The notes beneath the pieces were generated by a model, which saw only the letters and a program-made list of their open reading frames with translations, was not told where the DNA came from and searched no databases. This document shows, in pieces, positions 1 to 12,100 of a stretch of DNA of 60,000 nt. How positions within the stretch are numbered: position 1 is the stretch's first letter; each line of letters opens with the position of its first letter. The stretch is from assembly GCF_963678635.1 (NCBI RefSeq), contig NC_087069.1:39395076-39455075 (forward strand). Reading direction: 5' to 3'. Made by a program: the position numbers and the translations under genes. This DNA comes from Symsagittifera roscoffensis. Taxonomy: Eukaryota; Xenacoelomorpha; Acoela; Convolutidae.

Positions 1-116
1 AACGGAGATATAGAGTTCTATGACGGCAAGAGGAGCAATGACAGAATCAAGGAGAGTCGACATCTCGTGATCAGCCGAATCCATGCAAATGACTTCGTCT
101 TAGATTTCTGCTACAA
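1..116 (+). CDS. LRP exon (first in window): start of YWTD propeller blade
   Basis: Open in frame 1 from the window edge to a donor AA|GTAAAT. It encodes IEFYDGKR...[15 protein letters not shown], which fits the first strands of an LDLR class B blade. The exon ends in phase 2 and joins cleanly to the acceptor at 3376/3377. The true 5' end of the exon is outside the window. Confidence 0.75.
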
Positions 117-3100
117 GTAAATAAAAGCAAATTTTTATCTATTTGAAACTCAGGAAAAAAAATCGCTTATTTTTGAGCTCGTATCATACAATTTTTTGAT
201 CACAGGTAAAGCAAGGTTAAAAAAGCAAAGGTATGCGACCGGGTACAAGACTTTTGTCCCATAATGAACTTTGTTTGCAGAACTCTCACGTGAAATTGCT
301 ACACGTGTTTCATCTTGCACATATTAAATTCAAATTCATGTAAATATTCAGCATACCTGGCATAGAGTAACACCAATGCTCGATTCGGCAAAGGCCTGGA
401 GTCCTTTTTTGCAATCTGGAAATTTTCTGCTTCTCGCAATATCGTATTTTTGTTTTTGTTGGCTTACTTTCCACAGCACTGACCTTCTTTATTACGTTAA
501 GTTTTATTGTAACATTCTGAACGCCGTTTCAAGAAAGGAGATTCAGTTTCAATTTTTTTCAACATTTTTTTGATTTTTATAAGGTTTTGCTACATTGATT
601 CATCTACTTATAATTATTACGCATCAGATCATAAACCTAGCGATTACCAACCGTTACAAAACCGGAGCATAAAATTTTACAGGGAAAAATTTAACTAACA
701 TAATCCCTGAATTATTTTTTTTATCAAATCTGTGTTAATTCAATACTTTTTGTATTTTATATTATAAATTATATTGCATCGAAACCTGGCTTTCACGAAA
801 AGTTTTGGATGGTTTTATAGTAGCACCATCTACACATCAATTACTTTGTGGTGACTTTCATATTGATATTTTAAGGAAAAGCAAAAACCTCTCTGAATTG
901 ATAAGCATACTGAACGGAAACGATCTATGTCGAAAAAATACCGATTTATGAAATTAAAAAAAAAAATAGAACTAGAAATGGCAGAAGTAAAATTGAAAAT
1001 TGGCAGAAGAAAATTGGTTCGTAATAGAAAAAAAAGAGCATTTTAACCAAAAAAATTCACGATTGGAACCCAACAAAAACATCAGCCGAGAGGTTTTGAA
1101 ACTATACAACGATCTAACATGTGCTATCAAAAACAGCGATATGGAAGAAAAGAACATAATTGTTGATGTGTTAAACAACTTTTTTGCAAATGTTGGAGCG
1201 AAATTGGCGAGGAAATTTCATACTTTAAAAGAATTGAGTCAGAAAGCAAAATAACTCAATGTTTTTCCAGACAAAACGCAAATATATAAAATACAATCGA
1301 ATCGCCGAAAACCAATTTCTGTTTAGATACATATGGACTTAATCGCTATTACTTGAAAAAAAAATTGCCGAATTTTGCTCCCAGTTTTGACAAAATTTTT
1401 ACAAAAATGTTTGGGTTAACATGATTTTTCAGACAGTTTTAACCTTGCTAAAGTTACCACTTTCTTCAAAGAAGGCAATGATCTAAACCCATGAAATTAC
1501 AGACCAATTTTTCTTACCAGTTGTAGGTAAAATTTTTGAGCAAGTCATTCATAACTAAATGAACCAATATCTGACGAAGTATCAATTATTACAAAAATGC
1601 CAGTTTGGTCTTAGATCAAAAAGGAGTACAATTGATGCTTTCATATTCATAAAAGAAAACGTGCGTAAAGATTGGAACTTCAATACCATGAAGACGCTGC
1701 GCCCATTCATCAACCTTAAAGTAGCCTTTGATACAGTTGACTACATGATTTTACAAGAGAAATGTGGCGCATATGGTTTTCGGGGACCTGTTTTAGACAT
1801 TCTGAAGCCCCATTTAAAAAACCGACAACAATACATTGCCATTTAACACAAATAATCTCAAAACAAAAATGTGAATTATGGAGTACAACAGGTATCCATG
1901 ATAGGCCTGCTTTTTTTAATAATTAATATAAACGACATTGAGCTAGGTAAAAATAGTGAAAGTAATCTGATTTTGTATGCAGACGACTCTGTCCTACAAA
2001 CAACTGCTAGAAACAGTGAATTAACCGGTAGACACCACGAAGCGTAGGAAAAAGCAGCAAAATCGTTATATAAAAAAACAAGCTGACCTTAAATGAAGAT
2101 AAAACAATAACAATGATACTATCTCAGAAGATGATACTAAATCAGATCCAAAAATGACTGGAACAACTATTGAAGAGAAACAATTGATCTCTCACTTAGG
2201 TGTTCATTCAAATTGACTCTAATTTTTCCTTCAAAGATCATATAACAAAAATTGAAAATAATTTTTGATGTTTTACAGATTGAGAAAAAATTTAGGTAAA
2301 GAGCAATTACTGGAAGCATATAATGCTTCTGTGAAACGCATTTTATAGTATCGTGTTGCTTTTGCGTCAACAGACAAAACTAATTTAGAATTGACCTTAA
2401 AATCAGACGACTAAATAAATATTCACTTTAAGAGAAAAAATGAGAGCATAGAGGAAAACGGAAAAAAAACGAAAAATATACTTCGTAAAGGAATTATACA
2501 TCTATGCGTTTTTAAATTTAGTATGTAAGGTTTTGAGAAAAGAATGCGTATTTTTTTTGTGAAGGATAGGTATACTGCTGAGCAAAAGGAGGAACGTTGG
2601 GGGGGGGGGTAGCTCAACGGAATCGTTTTGCAATTTGAGTTTAGGTTTTGAAATGGATTAGGCCAGGCCGTACGCTCGCTTTGCAAAGTTTCCGCATCAC
2701 TCACTTGATAAATGTTGAAATTCTTGCGAAATTTTGCACGACGCGCGAAACAAATATACTGGTATTCGCGATTTAGTTATCTGGAACTTCTTCCAAAGGA
2801 GAACAAATGTATTCTATATTATTTTCAAAGTTTTCTAGTGCTGAAACTACAAGCAGTTTGAAACTATACTGGTATTCGCGATTTAGTTATCTGGAACTTC
2901 TTCCAAAGGAGAACAAATGTATTCTATATTATTTTCAAAGTTTTCTGGTGCTGAAACTACAATAAGTGTCAATGTTAGTGATGGAATATGATTGGTTAGT
3001 TAGTAATATTTTATAGAGATAGTTTTATCAATAAAATATTTGGTTTCTAAATACTAATTTAGAACTGGATCCGTTCAAATAAAAAATTAGCTATATCCGC

Positions 3101-6100
3101 TTGATTAAAGCGATTTCGCTGGTTTTTGATTTTGTACAGCGTACGTAGCTGCAGTAATCTAGTGTAACGTTTTTGCCTATAAAGGTTGGATGCAAGCAGT
3201 TGGTTGAATCCCTGCTGTCTCACGTTCTTTTGAAGTTAGGTTTCGTGTTTTCCGATGTTGTGGAGATTTGACAAGATTCAGTTTGCTGTTTGTTGATATG
3301 TTCCAATTATAAATTGGTTGAACAAAATGTCCAAAATAATTTAATTCGTTTGTCAATAATATTGCCCGCTTGCTAGGCACATCTACATTGCATCTCAGAA
3401 CCCGAACAAAATTGTGCGCGCGAGTGACATGGGCGGAAACTTCGAGACAATTCTCTCGGGAGCGGATGTCGGCATGATTGATTCCCTCGCCATCGACAGA
3501 GTCGCCAGGGTGCTCTACTATTCAGACAGCGTTAAGTAAGATAATTTTATCCTTCCTTTACCAGAAAAACCTCAAAACCATCACCAGGTACCGTACTTTT
3601 CAACTAATATCTGTCGGCAATATTTAGGTATTATTCGGCTTTTTGTTTGTAAGTTGACCACTTCTTGAAAACTTCTTCAAGAGTTAGCTGGCTACTTCTT
3701 GAAAACTATCTAAAATTTCGTCTTCCCTCTTCTGAGGCAATTTCCATGGAAATGGTGGCAGTTGTAGCCTCGATTCTTTCGGTTTCAGGAGAATCATTGG
3801 CAAAATCGACCTGACGGACACTGAAGCATCTTTCGACCCTGTGCACGAGCTGAACTCTTCCATGCCTATCAACTCAATGGACATCTACGAGGACTATCTA
3901 TACTTCTTTAACCCAGAGGTCTATGCCGTGCAGAGAATTGACTTGAGCGTGTCTGGATCCCTGGCCAATGTCATCCAGTACCAGGAGATTCAGAGACACT
4001 TCAGACTCACTTCTCTCGCTGATGTTCAATGTTAGTTTCCAATAAAATCCATCTTATCATAGCATTTCTCCTATCTGAAAAAATTTGTGTCCGAATTGAC
4101 TGCCTTTCACTTCAAGTTTCTGTTTCAGAAATGTGAACTTTTGGCGTTCTGATTGGTTGAAAAAGGAATTGGCAATTTTCAAAGCTGCCGTAAAACTGAT
4201 ACTGATTGTCATGTAGCCTCGATTCTTTTTCATAGAATTTTTTGCTTATGAAAGAAAATTCTAACATTTTTTGTCAAACTATGTCGAAAAATTGGAGTAA
4301 ATCTGCTGCTGCAATTGTTTTTGTTGATGTGCTCAACACCCGGTTCAAAAATTTTCTCGGCACTCGTTTTTCTGCTCTTCGCTATTTTATCTGAAAAGTA
4401 TTCCAATTGTTTGAAACTTTTGTCCAGGTCCTGAAACAAGTCCCTGTGACATCAAAAACGGAGGATGCATGGACGAATGTCGCGTACATAATGGAAAAGC
4501 GGTATGTCAATGCTCGCACTCGAACCAGTACCTGGTCGGCTCAATTCACGGCTACTGTGATTGGAGCAACAAGACCCAATACTGTGAACAAGGTCAGGGT
4601 AGTGGCGAACACACACACCTGTCGTGCGAGTTTGCGCAGAAGTGCATCCTGTTCCGCAGTGTGTGCGATGGAGTGCAAGATTGCGTTGACGGTGCAGATG
4701 AAGATGCAAATGTGTGCTCCATGAAAACATGCGAAGACGATGAGTTTAAATGTCATAATGGACGATGCATTCCGTGAGTTTTCGTTTCTTTTTGATTCGG
4801 ATATGAGGCAATGTCTACTTTTGTTCAAAAATAGAATTTCCAAGCGAATAGTTGTTTCAATAGATTTTTCATATAAATATTTTCAAATTTAAAACTGAGA
4901 TATATTTTTTGGAAAACTAGAAGAAGGGAGGAAAATAGTAAATTGGCGGGGAGCTGACTAGCTATGGTCATTCAATTACAGAATTTAGCTTGTACTTGAT
5001 TCCGCTCAATTTTTTTTAATTGTTGTCAGTAATGATTGCAATAGAATTAGCCATGAAACCAATGTAAATAGAGTTAGTAATATCTTACTTCAATGGTATC
5101 ATATTGTAGAGGGCAAATTAAATATGCTAGTATTAGGCAAAAATGTTAAAATAAGCTTTTAATAACTATCAACCAAATAAATATTAGAGCTTTGCTATGG
5201 TAGCTCCAGATTTTTCAATCAATGTTTTCAGAACCGAAAACGTCTGCGATCACGACGACAGCTGCCGAGACAACTCGGACGAACTCTACTGCGAGTACAA
5301 AGATATCCCATGTGAAGATAACGAGTTCCGCTGTGCCGGCAACCACAGGTGCATTAGAGAGGAGAAAACGTGCAATGGAGCAGACGACTGCAACGACGGA
5401 CTAGGTAGTGACGAATTGGTAGGGGAGCCGACTAACTGTGGTCCTGCAGATTGTAGTAATCAAAATGCTATCTATGGATGGTTGGGTCTAGAGTTCGTGG
5501 AGTGTACCGATACCCATATATGCATAGTCAAGACGTGGTAAGTTTGAAATGAACCCAATATTTTCTGATAAATTGAAGAGCTGAATTTCTCTGATTGGAG
5601 ATATTTACATAGAGGTAAAGCTGAGCTTCGCACCACTTGCGATACAAAACAATAAAGCCGCTAAGTAAAAAAATTAAAATCTAAAATGGCGAAAAAACTA
5701 GATCAATTAAAAAATGCTAGTTTTCAAATAAAAAAACATTAATTGGAATGTGAAATAAGCATAGGAAGAAAATTTACCAAACAGTAACAAATCCGAACAA
5801 GATTGCGCGTATATCAGGGCAAAGCCCTGAATGTTCCGACTATCCCTCAATTCATATCGAATAGTTTTCTGGAAAAGAAAATATTAAGAACCTGTATACT
5901 TTGGACAATGTCAAAGTGTAAATTTTTGAAACATTCGAAATTAACACGGCCAATTAGCTAGCCTCAATTCAATTGGTAACAATTTTGTTGTGCGGATAAC
6001 TAACCTCGCAGAAATAACTCGCGTTACGCTCTCAGCATTATGAATAAACTCTTTAAAGTACTTCTTCAGAACATGGCAAATTTGACAAGTTTTAAACCCC

Positions 6101-9100
6101 AGAACTTAACAAAAAATTAATCTTAAAAAAATAACTTTATACAATTGAAATCAAGAAATCAATATCTTCAATGCGGTATAAAAAGTTTTGTTGAAAGTTA
6201 TTATTTCGATCGGTGAAAATTGACTGAATTAAAAACGAGCATAAATATTCCGTTTTCTTCGAAAGCCGGAACAAAAATACCTTGCAGAAACCCTTTAAGC
6301 CGAAAAAAAATTAACAAGACTCAAGTTAATAAATCCCCTTTACCCTCGAAACACAGACTAACACATAAACTTTTTTCGCATATCGAAAGACGCAATATGG
6401 CCATCATACCGATATAATATAAGCCAAAACCTATCAAGCCGAAAGAAAAGGAAAAGAAAAAATAAATGAAAGCCGAAAACAAATAGTCGTCATGAAAAAC
6501 TTGACCTAGCAATTCTATTTTCAGCTTTTTGTGTGATCCAGAGGTGAGCTTAAAAACTTTGTTTTCCTTGAAACGAACCGAAACTAGGTCACTAAGCGGA
6601 TAAAAATTAGGCCAAAATAATTTGGGCAGAATAAACTTTTTAAGCGACAAAAAAAGAAAACATAAACATGTCAAGATTAGTAAAATTACAAACACGAGAG
6701 AGAAACCAGAACACTAAATGCAACTATAATGTAAAAAAACCTTAAAAAACATTATTTCTACAATATTGCAACAAAGCCGACAAAACATAAGACGACAAAT
6801 AATGAGCCGACCCGTTTTTGGGAAACGGAATTTTTCGCGTTCAAAAAAATACAAGTCCTGTCAGATTCGAACCCAGGAACTTTGCCGTCGCAAGCCTATT
6901 CGTTACCTCCAGACCACTTTGCCGCATACAGAAAGAAATAATATTATAATTGTTAGAATTTAGTTAACTGAACCTAAATTTACCATTTCCATTTTTTGAC
7001 CATTCTGTGTCTTTAGTAATTTAAGGGGAAAAAGTCTAGTACCAGATTGCAACACCCTTGCTATCGCAAGAGTAAATATCATTTACCTACGAGGGAAATG
7101 GCCAACATAAGAGCTGCTCAGTTTTTCATGCTGCTTGGCAGGAACTACATGTTCAGAGTACAATGACCGTGTGATTTTTCTTTTGAGAAACGTAATGGTT
7201 AGGACCGATGTGGTTAACTCATAGAGTAATTTCGGATAGGGTACACCGTCTGCTCGTCACGCTATCTTATTTTCGGCCGGATAGATTCGTGCAACTTCTT
7301 AGTCTAATACCGATCCTAATCTTACTCTTATACTATCTAGTCTCAGGTTGTTTAACTAGTCTCTGCTAGGATCAATAGATCTAGGGTATACTGGTTTATT
7401 GCGGCTGCTGAAGTTCGCTTGGAGAGGCAACTAATTTCTAAGTTAAATTCAAATCTCTCTGGTGCTGAAATTACAAGTAATTTCAGCACTTACAAATAAG
7501 TGGGTTGTTAGTTATATGGATCATGATTGGTTAATATTAAATACTTTACAGTGGTAAAAAATCTAATTTATCCAATCATAAAATATAGTTTAGATCAGGT
7601 TCCACCCATCCGGGTTTTACAGAGTTTTTTAGAATTATCTTTCTGCAATTCAAAGGATGGATGATGGAACTTGGTATTTGGCGAACATCGTACTCTTGTC
7701 CGGTTTCTCTTGTTAGAGAAGTTCCAGGACGCTGGAGTGAGGGGCATCAATCGGTGGGTCTTCTTATGACAACGATGGTGTTTCCCAATGAAATCAATCT
7801 GATTTCAGAATGGTTTGCTATGACGGGTTTTTCTTTTTTAGGTAGAGAACTTCTTTTGTGTTCGACCTCGTCTGGGAATGGCCTGGAGATTGTGCGTGGA
7901 GGGAATGCCTTGTAACTCGGATCTGTACGTATACTTGAACATCGAGGTGGTCATTGGTCTAGTTCAATGAAGTCCTTTTCTGCGAAGTCAAGTCGTACTC
8001 TAAATCCTTTGAGTTTATGATTGTGGACGGCATATCGGTTTGTGGTTGGCCATTCTTTTTTAAGTGTAGTGGGGTCATTTGTCTTTGGATGTTCGTCTTT
8101 GTTGTTGTGTGCTGATCTATATACTGCAAGGTATAGTTTACATTTTATAAAAATTAGTGGATGGATCATGATTGGTTAATATTAAATACTTTACAGTGGT
8201 AAAATATCTAATTTATCCAATCATAAAATATAGTTTAGATCAGGTTCCACGTGCCTGATGTTCTGTTTTGTGGTATAGGCGATGCGACAATCACCCTGGC
8301 GACTGCGGCACCGACAGCGACGAAGAGGGATGTGATACATACGACTGTGGCGAGGACAACTTCAAGTGCGACAATGGCAATTGCGTCTATGTTGACGGTT
8401 GGGTTTGTGACAACTATAATGACTGTGGCGACTACTCGGACGAATCACCCAATTTATGCAACAGTCAGCATTGAGTTCAATCTCATTCACATTTTTTTCT
8501 ACCTCTCTGCAATTTTCGTTAAATAAAACATATGGGCAATGAAAAAATGCAAATGCTGTTTCCGACAATTTTATTGTACTAGTACTTGAAGGATGTACTA
8601 GCAATCATACCTGTATTTTCGTTTGTTACAGTAACTTTAGTACAATGTAACGATGACGAGTTCAAGTGTAACAACGGAAAGTGTATCCCGAAGGCCTACC
8701 GGTGCGACTCGGACAACGACTGTGAGGACAATTCGGACGAGGAGGCGCCCCACGTGGACTGCCCTAACTTGGAGTGTGAGCCGAATCAGTTCAAGTGTTC
8801 CGAGGTTGGAAACCACAGGAGAAGATGCATACCCTTGGTTAGTGTTCAATTGATTGGTTTCAAATTTCAAAATTAAACTTTTTTCAAGTTGACTTAAACA
8901 AATTGAAATTTAATTTAATACAATTTTGTAGATTCTGTTTCATAATACCACGAATAATCATCGGAATGGGTCGAGCAGTATATCATATTAAAGCCATTTC
9001 AGTCGGTATTCGAATATTTCACAATTTTTTCAATTTTGTCTCAGTGTTGATAAAATCGGGCATACTTGGCTGCTAATATTTTGTTAATAAATTATTGTGC

Positions 9101-12100
9101 AAAATAGTAGAAAACATTTTTGAAAGTTTTTTTTAAAACTTTTTTGTTCACCGAAGATATGTTTTCGAAGATATCTGTTACGACTATGCCTAATTGAATA
9201 ACGTGTTAGTATGTTTGTATAGTTCTCTCATTGTATCAATCGCGCACAACACAAAACATGACACTATCTTGAAGAATAAATGAATTTTTTTGCAGTTTCT
9301 TTTGAGTGTGGCCGGGTGGTCGGGACATTCTGTGCTCTTTTCACAGCAACCGACTATAGTTGTTTTTCTGATTTTACTTGTTAAAAGTTTAACAAATGGA
9401 AATAGTGAGTGAGCGTTGACTTTTCTGACCAGTTATCAGCATTCAAATTTCTGATGCTTTTGCTCCAGTCTTGGGTGTGTGACCGAGAAGCCGACTGCGG
9501 ACAGTCGGACGAAGACGAGCGAGATTGCGAATACCCTCATGAACCATGTGCCGCGAATGAGTTCCAGTGCGACAATAAACTCTGCATCCCAAATGAATAC
9601 AAGTGCGACCATGACAACGACTGCGGTGACAACTCGGATGAACCCTCCTCCGAATGCCAGTACCGCGTTTGCCAAGAAAATGAGTTCACGTGCCGAAATG
9701 GAAAATGTATATTGGGAGGATTAAGGTCAGTAAGCGGGTAATGTTGAATCCAACTGCAGTTTCGTATTTTGAGAAAGTCAGATTTACAAAAATTGTTATG
9801 GGTGCAAGATAATCTACACTAGGTTGTTGAAAGGCGGCGCCAATCGCCTCTTTAACGCAGCTTCTTAAGCATTTAGAAACCAAAACGTCCCTGTTGTATT
9901 ATATTCTTTGATCAAAAACAGATCAAATTGATCTTCACCATTAATCTCAATATAATTACATTTGTTTGTTATGTGCGAAATAGTCGATTCTGATTGGTTG
10001 AAAGACACATCAGACGCTTGTATTTCATCAGTTTGCATTTGAGCAGGTGTGACTACATGAACGACTGTGGCGATAAGTCGGACGAAGATGAAGATGATTG
10101 TGATTATGAGGAGGATGATGCGAGCACACAGTGTGACCTTGAAACTGAGTTCGAGTGTGTGGGGAACCTGAGGAAGAAGTGTATCAGCATTGACGAAGTC
10201 TGTGATGGCACCAATGACTGTGATGTAAGTATCACTCGCTTTTTTAGACTACACGAAGAATCATTTCACAAAGAGTTTCCTAAATTCTTGTGCTTAATTA
10301 TTTTACTACTGAAAGTTTCAATTTTCCCCACTTCAGCACGGAACTGACGAGACTAACTGTGATGTAAATGAGTGTGAAATAGAAGAAGGAAACAGCTGTG
10401 AACAAGTTTGCGTGGACCTCAAGTCCGGATACAGGTGTGGGCAGTGTAACGAGGGGTTCCAGTTGGAACCTAATGACGACACTCACAGCAGATGTCTGGA
10501 CATTGATGAATGCAGCCTACAGCCGAGGTAAGATAGACGGAAATTTACTCCGGATTTGGCTCGATAGGAAGTTTCATTTTGTAATACAAGAAAAGACGCA
10601 AGTAAGTTAATCGAATCCTCATTTATTGGAATGTTAGCACATTAGTCATTTCAGCTATTGGCTACTTTAATCCACGCCGAAAGAAAACGGCACCAGTTCA
10701 AAAAAAAACTTTTTTGTTGTATTTGTAAAGACTATGTTCGGAACTTTCTAAGCTACTGGCACTGTAGCCGGTTATCTTTGTTTTTTAATTGAAAATACTC
10801 TCGCCAACTTGATTAATTCAACTCAAATGACTATGTCTCTCTTACTTAAGGGAAATTTAAAATTTTTTGGAATTTACGGTTGTCAGAAGTTTTAAAACCT
10901 AACTTTATAGTTCTTAACTAAACATAAGTTTTACCTATCGATCCAGTTACTTTTCAGATTTAAGTAATTTTATCAGAAATTATTCTACCACTAAAAAGAT
11001 TTGGGAGTTCAAGGAATTATAATCTAATTCTTCTTTAGACTATGCGAATGTATTATTACGAACCTTCTTTTTTTTTAACCCAAGTTATAAATAAAATTTC
11101 GATTGAAAAGTTCAAAGCAATGATAAAAAGCTCAATTTCAGAAACTTTTCCAACGCAATGTATCTCGCAACTTTTTTTCGAAATGCATAATTTATGACAT
11201 AATTTATCTTTATGCTTTCCAATTTATTACATGCAGAATTGTCTGTTTTTCTTTGTATTTGATGCTACTTTTGCTGCACCGAATTGGCAATTTATTAGCA
11301 TATGTAGCTGCGTTATTGGTGATTAGTTTTTGGTAATTTAAAGCATCCGTGGCTGAGCACCCGGGTTGACCTCCATTGACCGAAAATGCTAATCATACAA
11401 TTTCATACATTTAGTCTACGGAAAATTGCTAGTCATACAAATTTCATACATTTTTGCAAAATGAGTTTAATCGAATTTCAAAGGTATTTTATAGTTATTT
11501 TGGCATCGAAATTGGTATCTCTTCATAAAAAAAGGGGAAAAAATGGTATGAAAAAAAAAATGCTAACCATACAATTTCCATTTATGGAAATTGTATGATT
11601 AGAATTTTCTTAAAAATTTTTTTGTGAAAAAAAAAGCTTTGATCAATCAATTCAACTGCTGGCAAAACATTTAAGCGTTTTTTGGGCTGCTACGACTGAA
11701 ACGTATGGAATTGTATGGAAAGTGTATGACTAGCATTTTTCCTTATATGGAAATTGTATGACTAGTATTTTTGGTCATCCCGGGTAGATAGTGCGTGAGA
11801 CTCAAATTTCCTAGATTGCAGCTTCGAATCCTATACGTAGCCGAGTTTTTGCAAATTCGAGGCTTAATTCTATTTTTTTTATTTCACTTGATAGAGCTGC
11901 TTTTTAGTATTGTTCTTGCAAATTTTTGCGAAGCGCAGCTTCGCCTCTGTGTAAACAAATGTTCTTGAAGACAACACTTGATAGGCAGATAACTGTGCTG
12001 GCTATCATTACATTCTGTGGTACTTGCACAGCACCCTGTTAACTTTGGGATAATCCAGGAACATACAGACACAAAATTGTGCGCCTATTCAGTGCACAGT

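Noticed and set aside
3399-3535. Acceptor at 3398 for the second LRP exon
   Set aside because: It breaks the phase with the first exon. The acceptor at 3376 keeps the frame and adds a plausible blade strand.
6321-6695. 124-codon minus-strand ORF with two hydrophobic segments
   Set aside because: Low complexity, Phe/Leu-rich from AT-rich intron DNA. No domain, and it lies inside an LRP intron.
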